Below, in pieces: positions 18,316 to 26,859 of a DNA stretch of 64,000 bases. The position numbers were made by a program, and so were the translations under genes. The notes below the pieces were generated by a model that was given only the letters and a program-made list of their open reading frames with translations, searched no databases and was not told the DNA's origin. The DNA is from Chryseobacterium capnotolerans (GTDB lineage Bacteria > Bacteroidota > Bacteroidia > Flavobacteriales > Weeksellaceae), in contig NZ_CP065589.1 in the NCBI RefSeq assembly GCF_021278965.1, forward strand, positions 3,725,001 through 3,789,000, written 5' to 3'. Each line of letters begins with the position of its first letter. Position 1 is the first letter of the stretch.

Positions 18316-19446
18316 ATGTCAACACTTACATTTGCCGAGAAGATTGCTCAAGCAGAGAATTTCTTACCGATCAACGGTACAGATTATATTGAGTTTTATG
18401 TAGGAAATGCAAAACAGGCTGCCCATTATTACAAAACCGCTTTCGGTTTTCAGTCTGTAGCATATGCGGGTCCTGAAACAGGAGTAAGAGACCGCGCATC
18501 TTATGTGCTTCAACAAGGGAAAATCAGATTAGTGCTTACTACAGGACTTACTTCTGAATCTCCTATCAACGAACACGTAAAAAAACATGGTGACGGAGTA
18601 AAAATTTTGGCACTTTGGGTAGATGACGCGTATGCAGCATTCGAAGAAACAACTAAAAGAGGTGGAAAACCTTATTTAGAGCCAGTAACTTTAACTGATG
18701 AGCACGGTGAAGTAAAAATGTCCGGAATTTATACGTACGGAGAAACTGTTCACATGTTTGTAGAAAGAAAAAATTACAACGGAGCTTTCATGCCTGGGTA
18801 TGAGAAATGGGAAAGTGACTACAAGCCTGAAGAAGCTGGTTTATTGTATGTAGACCACTGCGTAGGAAACGTAGACTGGAACAGAATGATCCCTACTGTA
18901 GAATGGTATGAAAAAGTAATGGGATTTGTAAACATCCTTTCTTTTGATGACAAACAGATCAATACAGAATATTCTGCATTGATGTCTAAAGTAATGTCCA
19001 ACGGAAACGGATATGCGAAATTCCCTATTAACGAACCTGCAGAAGGTAAAAAGAAATCCCAGGTAGAAGAATATCTTGACTTCTATGAGGGAGAAGGGGT
19101 ACAGCACATTGCTGTTGCTACCAAAGACATTATCCATACAGTAACTGAACTTAAAAAGCGCGGTGTAGAGTTCCTTTCAGCTCCACCAGAAGCTTATTAT
19201 GATATGGTTCCTCAAAGAGTGGGTCATATTGATGAAGATCTTAAGAAACTTCAAGACTTAGGTATACTTATTGATCATGATGAAGAAGGATATCTATTAC
19301 AGATCTTTACTAAGCCTGTAGAAGACCGTCCTACTCTATTCTTCGAAATTATTGAAAGACACGGTGCACAGAGTTTTGGAGCCGGGAACTTCAAAGCATT
19401 GTTCGAAGCATTAGAAAGAGAACAGGAAAGAAGAGGAAATCTTTAA
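18316..19446 (+). CDS. hppD: 4-Hydroxyphenylpyruvate dioxygenase
   Basis: 376 residues. It converts 4-hydroxyphenylpyruvate to homogentisate, the step before HmgA. Two vicinal-oxygen-chelate domains are visible, and the Fe(II) ligands are expected at the His of DHCVGNVDW (about residue 180), the His of GVQHIAVAT (about 261) and the Glu of FFEIIERHG (about 343). The product-defining C-terminal F-G-A-G-N-F-K-A-L-F helix is intact. It is preceded by a 245-bp gap with a palindrome and followed by its own terminator. Confidence 0.95.
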   Translation: MSTLTFAEKIAQAENFLPINGTDYIEFYVGNAKQAAHYYKTAFGFQSVAYAGPETGVRDRASYVLQQGKIRLVLTTGLTSESPINEHVKKHGDGVKILALWVDDAYAAFEETTKRGGKPYLEPVTLTDEHGEVKMSGIYTYGETVHMFVERKNYNGAFMPGYEKWESDYKPEEAGLLYVDHCVGNVDWNRMIPTVEWYEKVMGFVNILSFDDKQINTEYSALMSKVMSNGNGYAKFPINEPAEGKKKSQVEEYLDFYEGEGVQHIAVATKDIIHTVTELKKRGVEFLSAPPEAYYDMVPQRVGHIDEDLKKLQDLGILIDHDEEGYLLQIFTKPVEDRPTLFFEIIERHGAQSFGAGNFKALFEALEREQERRGNL

Positions 19447-19466
19447 TTTTACAACCAAAAATATTT

Positions 19467-19499
19467 AGTTTTGTCAGGATGCAAGGTTCTGACAAAACT
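19467..19499 (+). terminator. Terminator after hppD
   Basis: AGTTTTGTCAG (19467-19477) pairs with CTGACAAAACT (19489-19499), followed by T6. Confidence 0.8.
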
Positions 19500-19519
19500 T
19501 TTTTATAAAACACAGCATA

Positions 19520-19981
19520 ATGAGAAAACTTTTAATTGGAATTTTATTCTTTGGAGCCTTAGGTGTAAAAGCACAATATGGATCACTGAATGCAGTTCTG
19601 GACAGACTTGAAGCAAGAAGAGGTATCAATCAGAATCTTGAAAAGGTAGATATTGATAACAAAAAATTTGTCTTCATTAAAGATGAAGCCGATCATACGG
19701 AACGAGATTTTATTGTTATTAAAGGGAACAACGCCACCTATGTAGAAGTTTTTGATGATAAAGCCACCGGAGAAAGCAGTTCCAATGTTTTTACCGGCGA
19801 TATTGTCAGAAAAAAGAACATCATTTCTTTACGGGCGGATGTGCTGGAAGGCAAAAAGATCCCTATGCCTGTTACAAAAACACTATTGCTTACCCAACAG
19901 GACAATATTCTCTATCTCATCGATGTCAATACCAGAGACCGATGGATTGATGAAACCTCTTACTCAAAAAAGGCAAAATAA
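19520..19981 (+). CDS. Small secreted protein of unknown function
   Basis: 153 residues. A signal peptide is clear (MRKLLIGILFFGALGVKAQ). The mature part has a helical start, L-D-R-L-E-A-R-R-G-I-N-Q, then beta-rich text and a charged end. No family is recognised; L-D-R-L-E-A-R-R-G-x-N-x-N/Q also occurs in my memory of other Chryseobacterium secreted proteins, but I cannot name them. It lies between hppD and fahA on the same strand, 56 bp upstream of fahA, which may be co-transcribed with it. Confidence 0.75.
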   Translation: MRKLLIGILFFGALGVKAQYGSLNAVLDRLEARRGINQNLEKVDIDNKKFVFIKDEADHTERDFIVIKGNNATYVEVFDDKATGESSSNVFTGDIVRKKNIISLRADVLEGKKIPMPVTKTLLLTQQDNILYLIDVNTRDRWIDETSYSKKAK

Positions 19982-20037
19982 ACATTCGGGGGAAAGTTTC
20001 TCAGGATGATATTTTAATCTAACTAAAATCTAAACTT

Positions 20038-21285
20038 ATGAAATCATTTGTAGACTATTCCTCAAATTCGGATTTTTCTATACACAATATTCCTTTCGGA
20101 GTGGCAGTATTCAACAAAGAATATATCGGATGCTGTACAAGAATCGGAGATCAGGTTATTGATCTTGCCACCCTTTATGATCTTGGCTATTTTGAAGACA
20201 TTGAAGGCTTGGACGATAACGTTTTTGAAGCTTATACCATCAATGAATTTATTGAACTGGGTAAACCTGTTACCAATGCAGTTCGTACCAAAATCCAGGC
20301 ATTATTACAGGAAGGGTCTGCTTTGTCAAAAGATCAAAAAACAATTGAAGAGGCTTTCTATGACCTTGATAAGGTAAAAATGATGATGCCTGTTCACATT
20401 CCAAACTATACAGACTTCTACAGCAGCATTGAGCATGCTACCAATGTAGGAAAAATGTTCCGTGATCCTGCGAATGCATTATTACCAAACTGGAAGCATT
20501 TACCGGTAGGTTATCATGGAAGAGCTTCCTCTATTGTTGTTTCCGGAACGGAAATTAATCGTCCGAAAGGGCAGACAAAACCTGCTGATGCTGACAAGCC
20601 TGTTTTCGGACCTTGTAAGCAGTTAGATTTTGAACTGGAAATGGCTTTCATCATCAACAAAAATACAGAGATGGGAGAAAGTATTTCCATTAAAGATGCT
20701 GAAGATGCGATCTTCGGAATGGTTGTATTCAACGACTGGTCTGCAAGAGACATCCAGGCATGGGAATATGTTCCACTAGGACCATTCCTTGCAAAAAACT
20801 TCGGTTCATCTATTTCTCCATGGGTAGTTACCCTTGAAGCGTTGGAACCATTCAGAACAGCTTCTCCTACACAGGACCCTGAAGTTTTAGATTATTTGAA
20901 ATTTGAAGGAGACAAAAACTACGATATCAACCTTGAAGTATATATTCAACCTGAAAACGGAGAACAAAACCTGATCTGCGAAAGCAACTATAAACACATG
21001 TACTGGAATATGACCCAACAACTGGCTCATCACACCGTAAATGGGTGTAATGTAGAAGTTGGTGATATGTACGCAAGTGGAACGATTTCAGGAAGTGATC
21101 CAAAATCTTTCGGTTCTATGCTTGAGCTAACATGGAGAGGCCAAAATCCTTTATCATTAAGCAACGGTGAAGAAAGAAAATTCATTGAAGATAACGATAC
21201 CGTTACCATGAAGGCCTGGGCTGAAAAAGATGGTGTGAGAGTAGGTTTCGGTGAAGTTTCAGGGAAAATTATCCCAACACTTTAG
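20038..21285 (+). CDS. fahA: Fumarylacetoacetase
   Basis: 415 residues, the full length of FAH. It cleaves fumarylacetoacetate to fumarate and acetoacetate, the last step of tyrosine breakdown. The N-terminal SH3-like part (about 1-115) and the FAH core are both visible, with the active-site run F-Y-S-S-I-E-H-A-T-N-V-G, the metal-site E-L-E/D text in D-F-E-L-E-M-A-F, and V-F-N-D-W-S-A-R-D-I-Q. No maleylacetoacetate isomerase gene is seen in the window, so that step must be encoded elsewhere or be spontaneous or glutathione-independent here. Confidence 0.95.
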   Translation: MKSFVDYSSNSDFSIHNIPFGVAVFNKEYIGCCTRIGDQVIDLATLYDLGYFEDIEGLDDNVFEAYTINEFIELGKPVTNAVRTKIQALLQEGSALSKDQKTIEEAFYDLDKVKMMMPVHIPNYTDFYSSIEHATNVGKMFRDPANALLPNWKHLPVGYHGRASSIVVSGTEINRPKGQTKPADADKPVFGPCKQLDFELEMAFIINKNTEMGESISIKDAEDAIFGMVVFNDWSARDIQAWEYVPLGPFLAKNFGSSISPWVVTLEALEPFRTASPTQDPEVLDYLKFEGDKNYDINLEVYIQPENGEQNLICESNYKHMYWNMTQQLAHHTVNGCNVEVGDMYASGTISGSDPKSFGSMLELTWRGQNPLSLSNGEERKFIEDNDTVTMKAWAEKDGVRVGFGEVSGKIIPTL

Positions 21286-21307
21286 AAATAAGATATAACC
21301 ATTATAT

Positions 21308-21393
21308 GCTTCGACTTCGCTCAGCATGGCATCGCTAGAAATATGCTGTAAAACAGTTAGTATTAAATATGTCAAGCTGAACGGAGTCGAAGC
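21308..21393. repeat. Inverted pair of the AGCTGAGCGAAGTCGAAGC-type intergenic motif
   Basis: GCTTCGACTTCGCTCAGC at 21308-21325 and GCTGAACGGAGTCGAAGC at 21376-21393 are inverted copies with 16 of 18 positions matching. This text is a frequent dispersed motif in Bacteroidetes intergenic DNA (from memory). It could form a large hairpin downstream of fahA. Confidence 0.6.
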
Positions 21394-21449
21394 TTATTTT
21401 TAATATAATTTGAACACTTAAGCTCAATCAAGTGTTAAAAAGAAAAAAT

Positions 21450-22271
21450 ATGAAAACAGTAATTCCATCCGAAATAACCTCCGTACAGCTTCAGACCATT
21501 ATGCAGACAGCGGTTTCACCACGTCCTATTGCATTGGCTTCTACGGTGGATAAAGACGGTAATCATAACTTATCCCCATTCAGTTTTTTCAATATGTTCA
21601 GTACGGTTCCTCCGATTCTGATCTTTTCACCATCGAGAAGAGTGCGTGACAATACCACCAAACACACCCTTGAAAATGTATTGGAAGTACCGGAAGTGGT
21701 CATTGGAACTGTAAATTTTCCGATTGTACAACAGATTTCTTTGGCTTCTACAGAATACGAAACAGGAGTGAATGAATTTATAAAATCCGGATTGACTATG
21801 AAAGATGCCGATCTGGTAAAACCCAAACTGATTGAAGAATGCCCTGTAAATTTTGAATGCAAAGTTTTAGAGGTAAAATCTTTAGGCGATCAGGGGGGAG
21901 CAGGAAATCTTGTCATCTGTGAAGTTCAGAAGATTCATATCAGAGAAGAATACCTGAATGAAGCTGGAAATCTGGATCAGGAAAAATTGGATATGGTAGC
22001 CCGCCTAGGCAGCAACTGGTATTCCAGAAGTAACGAAAACAGCCTTTTTGAAGTCCCTAAACCCTTAGTAACAAAAGGAATTGGTTTTGATCTTTTACCT
22101 GATGCAATCAAATACAGTAAAATATTTACAGGAAATGATTTGGGAATGCTGGCTAATGTTGAAGTATTACCTTCCGGAGAATATTATTCAGAAACGGCTA
22201 TTCATCTGGATGCCCAAAAGTTATTACTGGAAAGTAAAATTGAAGAAGCCTGGAAGATTTTAATTAAATAA
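21450..22271 (+). CDS. Flavin reductase-like FMN-binding protein
   Basis: 273 residues from the ATG at 21450; the ATG 18 bp upstream is also possible but adds only L-K-R-K-N. The flavin-reductase-like domain is plain from S-P-R-P-I-A-L-A-S-T-V-D-K-D-G and N-L-S-P-F-S-F-F-N-M-F-S, which bind FMN, and E-Y-E-T-G-V-N-E-F. A C-terminal extension (about 200-273) carries a hydrophobic E-V-P-K-P-L-V-T-K-G-I-G-F-D. It likely supplies or uses reduced flavin. It is on the same strand as the tyrosine genes, but a direct role there is not shown. Confidence 0.85.
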   Translation: MKTVIPSEITSVQLQTIMQTAVSPRPIALASTVDKDGNHNLSPFSFFNMFSTVPPILIFSPSRRVRDNTTKHTLENVLEVPEVVIGTVNFPIVQQISLASTEYETGVNEFIKSGLTMKDADLVKPKLIEECPVNFECKVLEVKSLGDQGGAGNLVICEVQKIHIREEYLNEAGNLDQEKLDMVARLGSNWYSRSNENSLFEVPKPLVTKGIGFDLLPDAIKYSKIFTGNDLGMLANVEVLPSGEYYSETAIHLDAQKLLLESKIEEAWKILIK

Positions 22272-22284
22272 TCTGAATGCATTC

Positions 22285-22875
22285 ATGAAAAAATATATTT
22301 TCTTCTTTTGTCTGGCTGTTATTTTACAATCTTGTGTTTATTATCCTATTAAGAAAGATTATGGGGTTTACAGTAAATCATTAGTGTTTTCGAAAGATAA
22401 AAAGTGGCTGATTAACAACATCAAAACAGGTGTAGAATCTTACCACCGAGAAATGATGAATAAAGAAGTAATGCATCTATTTCAGGAATTAAGCAATGGC
22501 AATGCTTATGATTTTAGAACAGCAAAAGCAGAAAATATAATTCAAAACAGTATTTCTTTTGAGCCTGAAATGGAAGATCTTGAGATTTTGAAAGATAATT
22601 CTGATTTTAATTTTCTGGTTAATATTTATACCATGAAGGTCCGCAGCAGTTTAGACCATTCTATGGGTGAACTGGATGATTATAAAAAGAATGAAACTTT
22701 TGCAATGATGGATGTTTATGATATTAAAGCAATGAAAAAAATATACTCATTGAAAGCGTCTTCTGAATTTTCTCTTGAAAAAGGTGAAAAAGCAACTGTT
22801 TTCACTCCCACAAGTGAGATGATGACGATGAAAAACTTCAGAAGCCTTTTGAAATCAATAAAAAGAATGCTGTAA
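22285..22875 (+). CDS. Lipoprotein of unknown function
   Basis: 196 residues with a lipoprotein signal ending L-Q-S-C at residue 16. The mature protein is charged, with a central beta-rich stretch (F-N-F-L-V-N-I-Y-T-M-K-V-R) typical of small periplasmic proteins. No family recognised. It follows the flavin reductase gene by 13 bp and is closed by a strong terminator, so the two probably form one transcript. Confidence 0.65.
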   Translation: MKKYIFFFCLAVILQSCVYYPIKKDYGVYSKSLVFSKDKKWLINNIKTGVESYHREMMNKEVMHLFQELSNGNAYDFRTAKAENIIQNSISFEPEMEDLEILKDNSDFNFLVNIYTMKVRSSLDHSMGELDDYKKNETFAMMDVYDIKAMKKIYSLKASSEFSLEKGEKATVFTPTSEMMTMKNFRSLLKSIKRML

Positions 22876-22893
22876 AAGCCTAAGATATTCAAT

Positions 22894-22926
22894 AAAAAAA
22901 GGAGTGAAAATTTTCACTCCTTTTTT
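22894..22926. terminator. Bidirectional terminator
   Basis: AAAAAAAGGAGTGAAAA pairs perfectly with TTTTCACTCCTTTTTT, with A/T tails on both sides, between convergent genes. Confidence 0.85.
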
Positions 22927-22947
22927 GCTGCAACGAACACTAAATAA

Positions 22948-23463
22948 TTATTTAGTATCCAATGTTTTTGAAATGGTAATTTTACCCTTTTCTGCAAACT
23001 CAGTTGCCTTACCGTTTTTATCGATGGAAACATTGAGGTTATCATTCTTGGAATCATAGTAAACGAAAGTAGCATATCCAGGGCAATCATGTTGTTTACA
23101 TCCATGCAGTTTATAGATCCCACCTTCTGATACGATAGGACTTTCTACGTTGAAATTTTTTATCATTTCATCATAATCTTTTCCTACCAATTTTTTCAAT
23201 CTTTCAGTTAAATTCTTGTCTTCGAATAATTTGACATCATGAGGATACTTTCCATCATTTTTGGTAATAATTTCAACCGCAGCAGTCTTTGAAGGAGCTG
23301 CAACCGATGCTGAATCGGTCTTTGGTGCCACAACTGAATCTTTTGGTTGTACCGTAGCTAAGGAGTCTGTGCTTACAGAAGATTCTGTTTTAGCTTCTTT
23401 TTTACAAGAAACAACAGTTCCTGCTAATGTTAGCGCTAATGCGCCCATAATAACTTTTTTCAT
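22948..23463 (-). CDS. Lipoprotein with an Ivy-like CKxHDC loop, possible lysozyme inhibitor
   Basis: 171 residues with lipobox G-T-V-V-S-C (Cys20). A Ser/Thr/Pro/Ala-rich linker (about 24-65) leads to a compact domain with L-T-E-R-L-K-K-L-V-G-K-D-Y and then G-C-K-Q-H-D-C at 121-127. The motif C-K-P-H-D-C is the inhibitory loop of Ivy (inhibitor of vertebrate lysozyme, PF08816), which plugs the lysozyme active site; here Pro is Gln, and the two Cys can form the loop disulfide. The domain order (helix, L-x-G text, then loop) also fits Ivy. I infer a lysozyme-inhibitor-like role; a false match to a short motif is possible. Confidence 0.5.
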   Translation of the reverse strand: MKKVIMGALALTLAGTVVSCKKEAKTESSVSTDSLATVQPKDSVVAPKTDSASVAAPSKTAAVEIITKNDGKYPHDVKLFEDKNLTERLKKLVGKDYDEMIKNFNVESPIVSEGGIYKLHGCKQHDCPGYATFVYYDSKNDNLNVSIDKNGKATEFAEKGKITISKTLDTK

Positions 23464-23557
23464 AATGATATTTAGTATGTGATTACTATATTACAACGTG
23501 ATTTCTTCTCGTTTTATTTTTTAATCTCACTCGTTGAAATTCCATAATAATGATTTT

Positions 23558-24400
23558 CTATTTTAGATTTTGGGTCAAAAAATCAATGCACTTTTCCGTT
23601 ACAGAATTCAGATCCTTGGGAAGATCAGAGTCTGTCCAAGGTTCTTTGGCTCCAAAAGTGTGGTTCCCATTTTCGATAAGAAAAAGTTCTGAATTTGGAT
23701 TCAAAATATGAAGATGCTCAGCATGTTTTACGTCTACAGCTTCATCATGCGTTCCATGAATGATAAGCATATACGCTTTAGCCATTTCAGCAGCCCGTTC
23801 TACATCAAAACGGTGTACATTCTTTTCGTAATCTTCATAAAACTGATAGTAATGAGGCATTTCCTGTTTGGTACGTCCATTTAAAGCATAGTATACACCT
23901 TCCTTTTTCCAGTTTTCAAACAACTCACCTTGTGGAAAACGATCTAAGGTATCTACACTAGCCAGCGTAATCAACCCATTGATTCTCTCATCCTCAAAAG
24001 TTTTAACAATAGAAATCCCTCCTCCCCTGCTATGTCCAATCAAAATAATCTTTTCCTCATCTACATTCGAATCCTGAATAAAATGATCAATAACAACTCC
24101 AAGATCAGATAATTCTTTAGAATAATTATTATTCCCAAAAGCTTCCAAATCAGCAAAATTCTCAGGATCATCTACCGTAGTTCCATTATGAGAAAAATTA
24201 AACTTTACAAAGAAGAAACCTGCTTCTGCAAACTTTTCAGCCATCAAATCCCAGGCTCCCCAATCTTTATAGCCTTTATACCCATGGACAAAGATGACCA
24301 AAGGACGTTTATTTTCAGTATCACTATAAAAACTATCTGCAAGAAAGTTCCTCGTTTCCGGGTTTCCCAGTGATATATCTTTTTTAATAATCAGCTTCAT
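23558..24400 (-). CDS. Alpha/beta hydrolase
   Basis: 280 residues, no signal peptide. Features are the oxyanion-region V-H-G-Y-K-G-Y-K-D-W, the nucleophile elbow I-G-H-S-R-G-G-G, a C-terminal Asp in I-I-H-G-T-H-D-E-A-V, and the catalytic His in E-N-G-N-H-T-F-G. This resembles dienelactone-hydrolase or acyl-aminoacyl-like serine hydrolases acting in the cytosol. It stands alone, divergent from the HipA-like kinase gene by 71 bp. Confidence 0.85.
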   Translation of the reverse strand: MKLIIKKDISLGNPETRNFLADSFYSDTENKRPLVIFVHGYKGYKDWGAWDLMAEKFAEAGFFFVKFNFSHNGTTVDDPENFADLEAFGNNNYSKELSDLGVVIDHFIQDSNVDEEKIILIGHSRGGGISIVKTFEDERINGLITLASVDTLDRFPQGELFENWKKEGVYYALNGRTKQEMPHYYQFYEDYEKNVHRFDVERAAEMAKAYMLIIHGTHDEAVDVKHAEHLHILNPNSELFLIENGNHTFGAKEPWTDSDLPKDLNSVTEKCIDFLTQNLK

Positions 24401-24459
24401 ACAACAAATACAATTTATTTTAATTGAAATTTATGAAAAAAACTATTAAAAAATAAGCT

Positions 24460-24467
24460 TAATTTTG
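24460..24467 (+). promoter_or_regulatory. Minus-7 element very close to the kinase start
   Basis: TAATTTTG matches TAnnTTTG only 4 bp before the ATG at 24472, so transcription would begin at or near the start codon and the mRNA would be leaderless. Confidence 0.45.
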
Positions 24468-24471
24468 CTTC

Positions 24472-25245
24472 ATGCAGAATTTAAGAACAGTAACCGTGAT
24501 GCGTTACATTCTGCCATTGAGAGAAGGAGGTTCGCTTCCTGCTCTGGCAGAAGCTGATGATGATTTTAAATATGTCTTAAAATTCCGTGGCGCCGGTCAT
24601 GGAGTTAAGATGCTGATCTCTGAGTTTATAGGCGGAAGGATTACGGAAGCTTTAGGATTAAAGATTCCTGAACTGGTTTTTATTAATCTTGATGCTGATT
24701 TTGGAAGAACGGAAGCGGATGAAGAAATACAGGATTTATTAAAATCTTCCGAGGGATTAAATCTCGGATTACATTATTTATCAGGCTCTATCACTTATGA
24801 TCCGAGTGTAAAAATTGATCCGCTTTTAGCTTCAAAGGTGGTATGGCTGGATGCTTTTATTACTAATATTGACCGTACCTTTAAAAACACGAATATGCTG
24901 ATGTGGCATAAGGAACTTTGGATCATTGATAATGGAGCTTCGTTCTATTTCCATCATTCATGGCAAAATTTTGATGCGGCGGCAAAAACACCTTTCAAAT
25001 ATGTAAAAGACCATGTTCTTCTCCCTAAAGCCCATAAGCTGGATGAGGCAGATAAGTTTGCTCATGAAGTACTGAATGAAACTCTTTTCAGAGATATTGT
25101 GAATGCTATTCCTGAAGACTGGTTACACTGGAATGATGCGGATGAAACCCCTGAAGAGATCCGTGAAATTTATTTTCAGTTCATGAAGACCCGATTAGAA
25201 AATTCTCAAATCTTTTTAAATGAAGCTAAAAATGCAAGAGGATAA
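24472..25245 (+). CDS. HipA-like kinase family protein (short, stand-alone)
   Basis: 257 residues, matching the short HipA_2-type family rather than full HipA (about 440). Kinase-like residues are visible: K36/R38 in Y-V-L-K-F-R-G-A-G, the catalytic-loop pattern I-D-R-T-F-K-N-T-N (D134, N141), and the metal site I-I-D-N-G-A-S (D153). It likely phosphorylates a protein, by analogy with HipA, though the target is unknown. The next gene, a DUF3037 protein, overlaps its 3' end; these two families are often neighbours, suggesting a two-component module. Confidence 0.8.
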   Translation: MQNLRTVTVMRYILPLREGGSLPALAEADDDFKYVLKFRGAGHGVKMLISEFIGGRITEALGLKIPELVFINLDADFGRTEADEEIQDLLKSSEGLNLGLHYLSGSITYDPSVKIDPLLASKVVWLDAFITNIDRTFKNTNMLMWHKELWIIDNGASFYFHHSWQNFDAAAKTPFKYVKDHVLLPKAHKLDEADKFAHEVLNETLFRDIVNAIPEDWLHWNDADETPEEIREIYFQFMKTRLENSQIFLNEAKNARG

Positions 25246-25615
25246 AATATATGAATATGCGGTAATACGCTTAGTACCAAAAGTTGAGAGAGAAGAATTT
25301 TTCAATGTCGGACTGGTTATGTTTTCCAAAAAGGAAAAATTTATCCGAATAGAATTCTATTTATGTCCTGATAAATTCAAGCTGATGCACAGCAAACTGG
25401 ATTATGATGATGTCATTCAAAACCTCGAAAGCTTCCAGAAAATAGCCAATGGTGACAAAGAAGGCGGCCCCATTGCTCTGCTTGATATTCCTGAGCGTTT
25501 CCGCTGGCTGACTGCTGTGAGAAGTGCCGTTGTACAAACTTCCAGACCTCATCCCGGAAAATCTAAGGATCTGAATTCTACTTTTGGTAAACTTTTTGAG
25601 GAGTTAGTAAAATAA
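25232..25615 (+). CDS. DUF3037 protein, partner of the HipA-like kinase
   Basis: 127 residues from ATG 25232 (M-Q-E-D-K-I-Y-E-Y-A-V-I-R); the ATG at 25220 would only lengthen the overlap. The N-terminal domain fits DUF3037: Y-A-V-I-R-L-V-P and E-F-F-N-V-G-L-V-M-F-S. The end R-P-H-P-G-K-S-K-D-L is typical. It overlaps the kinase gene by 14 bp in another frame, so the two are translationally coupled. Function unknown; it may be substrate, inhibitor or adaptor of the kinase (inference). Confidence 0.8.
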   Translation: MQEDKIYEYAVIRLVPKVEREEFFNVGLVMFSKKEKFIRIEFYLCPDKFKLMHSKLDYDDVIQNLESFQKIANGDKEGGPIALLDIPERFRWLTAVRSAVVQTSRPHPGKSKDLNSTFGKLFEELVK

Positions 25616-25636
25616 GATTCCCTCAAAAAAAATAGT

Positions 25637-26665
25637 ATGAAATTATTTAACTACATATCAATGAACAGGTTTTTTACAAGCCTGTTTTTTATTTTATTTC
25701 TAAGTTCTTCTCAGATCACTTTTTCACAGTCATTTTCACAATCCCCTGAAAAAGTTAACCGGGTAAAAAGTACGCTTCTACCGGATATAGCAATGGTTTC
25801 TGAGAATATTGTCTACAAAACAGGTAAAAAGGGAGATTCCCTTGCCTTGGATTTGTATACACCTAAGAGTTTTTCGGGTAAACTTCCTGTCGTAATCTAT
25901 GTTCATGGAGGTGGATGGATAGAAGGCAGTAAGGCCGTTTACGCTGATAATTATCTTGAAACAGCGGTTGCCAAACTCATGGAAAAGCAATATGCAGTGA
26001 TCAGTATCAATTATACCCTTCTAAATGACAACACCCACTTCCCACTTCCATTAGAAGATACCAAGGATGCTGTACGATGGGTAAGAAAAAATGCTGAAAA
26101 ATATAACTTTGATACCAGCAATATCGGTCTGTTTGGAGCATCAGCCGGGGCGCATCTTTCTTTAGTAGCAGCTTATACTCCTGATGATATGTTCAAAGGA
26201 AGTCCTGAGCTTTCCTCTTATTCGGCAAAAGTAAATTATGTGGTTGATCATTACGGACCTGTTGATCTTAACAAACTTTTCCATACCAGATTGGGAACAA
26301 TTCCGGTAGCTATGGTGGGAATGATCTCAAAAAAGATTGTTAGCTTACAACAAGGCCTGGTAAAAGGTATCTCAGGATATGATTTAAAAAAAGATCAGGA
26401 CAGAGCCATTGACTATCTAAAAACCATCTCGCCTGCAACCTATACTAAAGCTGGTGTTCCAACCTTAATTGTCCAGGGGAACAAAGATAAAATCGTTCCT
26501 TTAAGCCAATCTAAAAAATTATACAGAAAACTTAAACGTGCAAAAGTAGAAACATCTCTAATTATCATTGATAATGGTGTGCATAGTTTTTCTACAACTG
26601 ATAAAGCGGCCCTTGATCAAATGGTTGATCAGATGGTTGATTTTATTATCTCCCAAAAGAAATAA
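25637..26665 (+). CDS. Secreted alpha/beta hydrolase of the esterase/lipase (BD-FAE) type
   Basis: 342 residues from ATG 25637; the ATG at 25661 (M-N-R-F-F-T-S) would also give a good signal peptide ending near T-F-S-Q, and I cannot decide between them. The oxyanion motif Y-V-H-G-G-G-W, the nucleophile elbow F-G-A-S-A-G-A-H, the acid in Q-G-N-K-D-K-I-V-P and His in N-G-V-H-S-F give a full serine-hydrolase triad. Likely an extracytoplasmic esterase. It starts 21 bp after the DUF3037 stop, but its own signal sequence suggests an unrelated job. Confidence 0.85.
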   Translation: MKLFNYISMNRFFTSLFFILFLSSSQITFSQSFSQSPEKVNRVKSTLLPDIAMVSENIVYKTGKKGDSLALDLYTPKSFSGKLPVVIYVHGGGWIEGSKAVYADNYLETAVAKLMEKQYAVISINYTLLNDNTHFPLPLEDTKDAVRWVRKNAEKYNFDTSNIGLFGASAGAHLSLVAAYTPDDMFKGSPELSSYSAKVNYVVDHYGPVDLNKLFHTRLGTIPVAMVGMISKKIVSLQQGLVKGISGYDLKKDQDRAIDYLKTISPATYTKAGVPTLIVQGNKDKIVPLSQSKKLYRKLKRAKVETSLIIIDNGVHSFSTTDKAALDQMVDQMVDFIISQKK

Positions 26666-26859
26666 TATACATTTTCTAAGATTGAACAAATACAAATAAC
26701 TATAAATAAAATACTTAAACTAATATAAAATAACAAATATGCTAGATTGATATACATATTCATATTTTTTACCTGAAAAATAATTACCTTGGCTATTGTT
26801 TAAATTATTTACAATAAAACAATATTTTAATTATTTATTCATTAAAAAAAATAAGCAAT

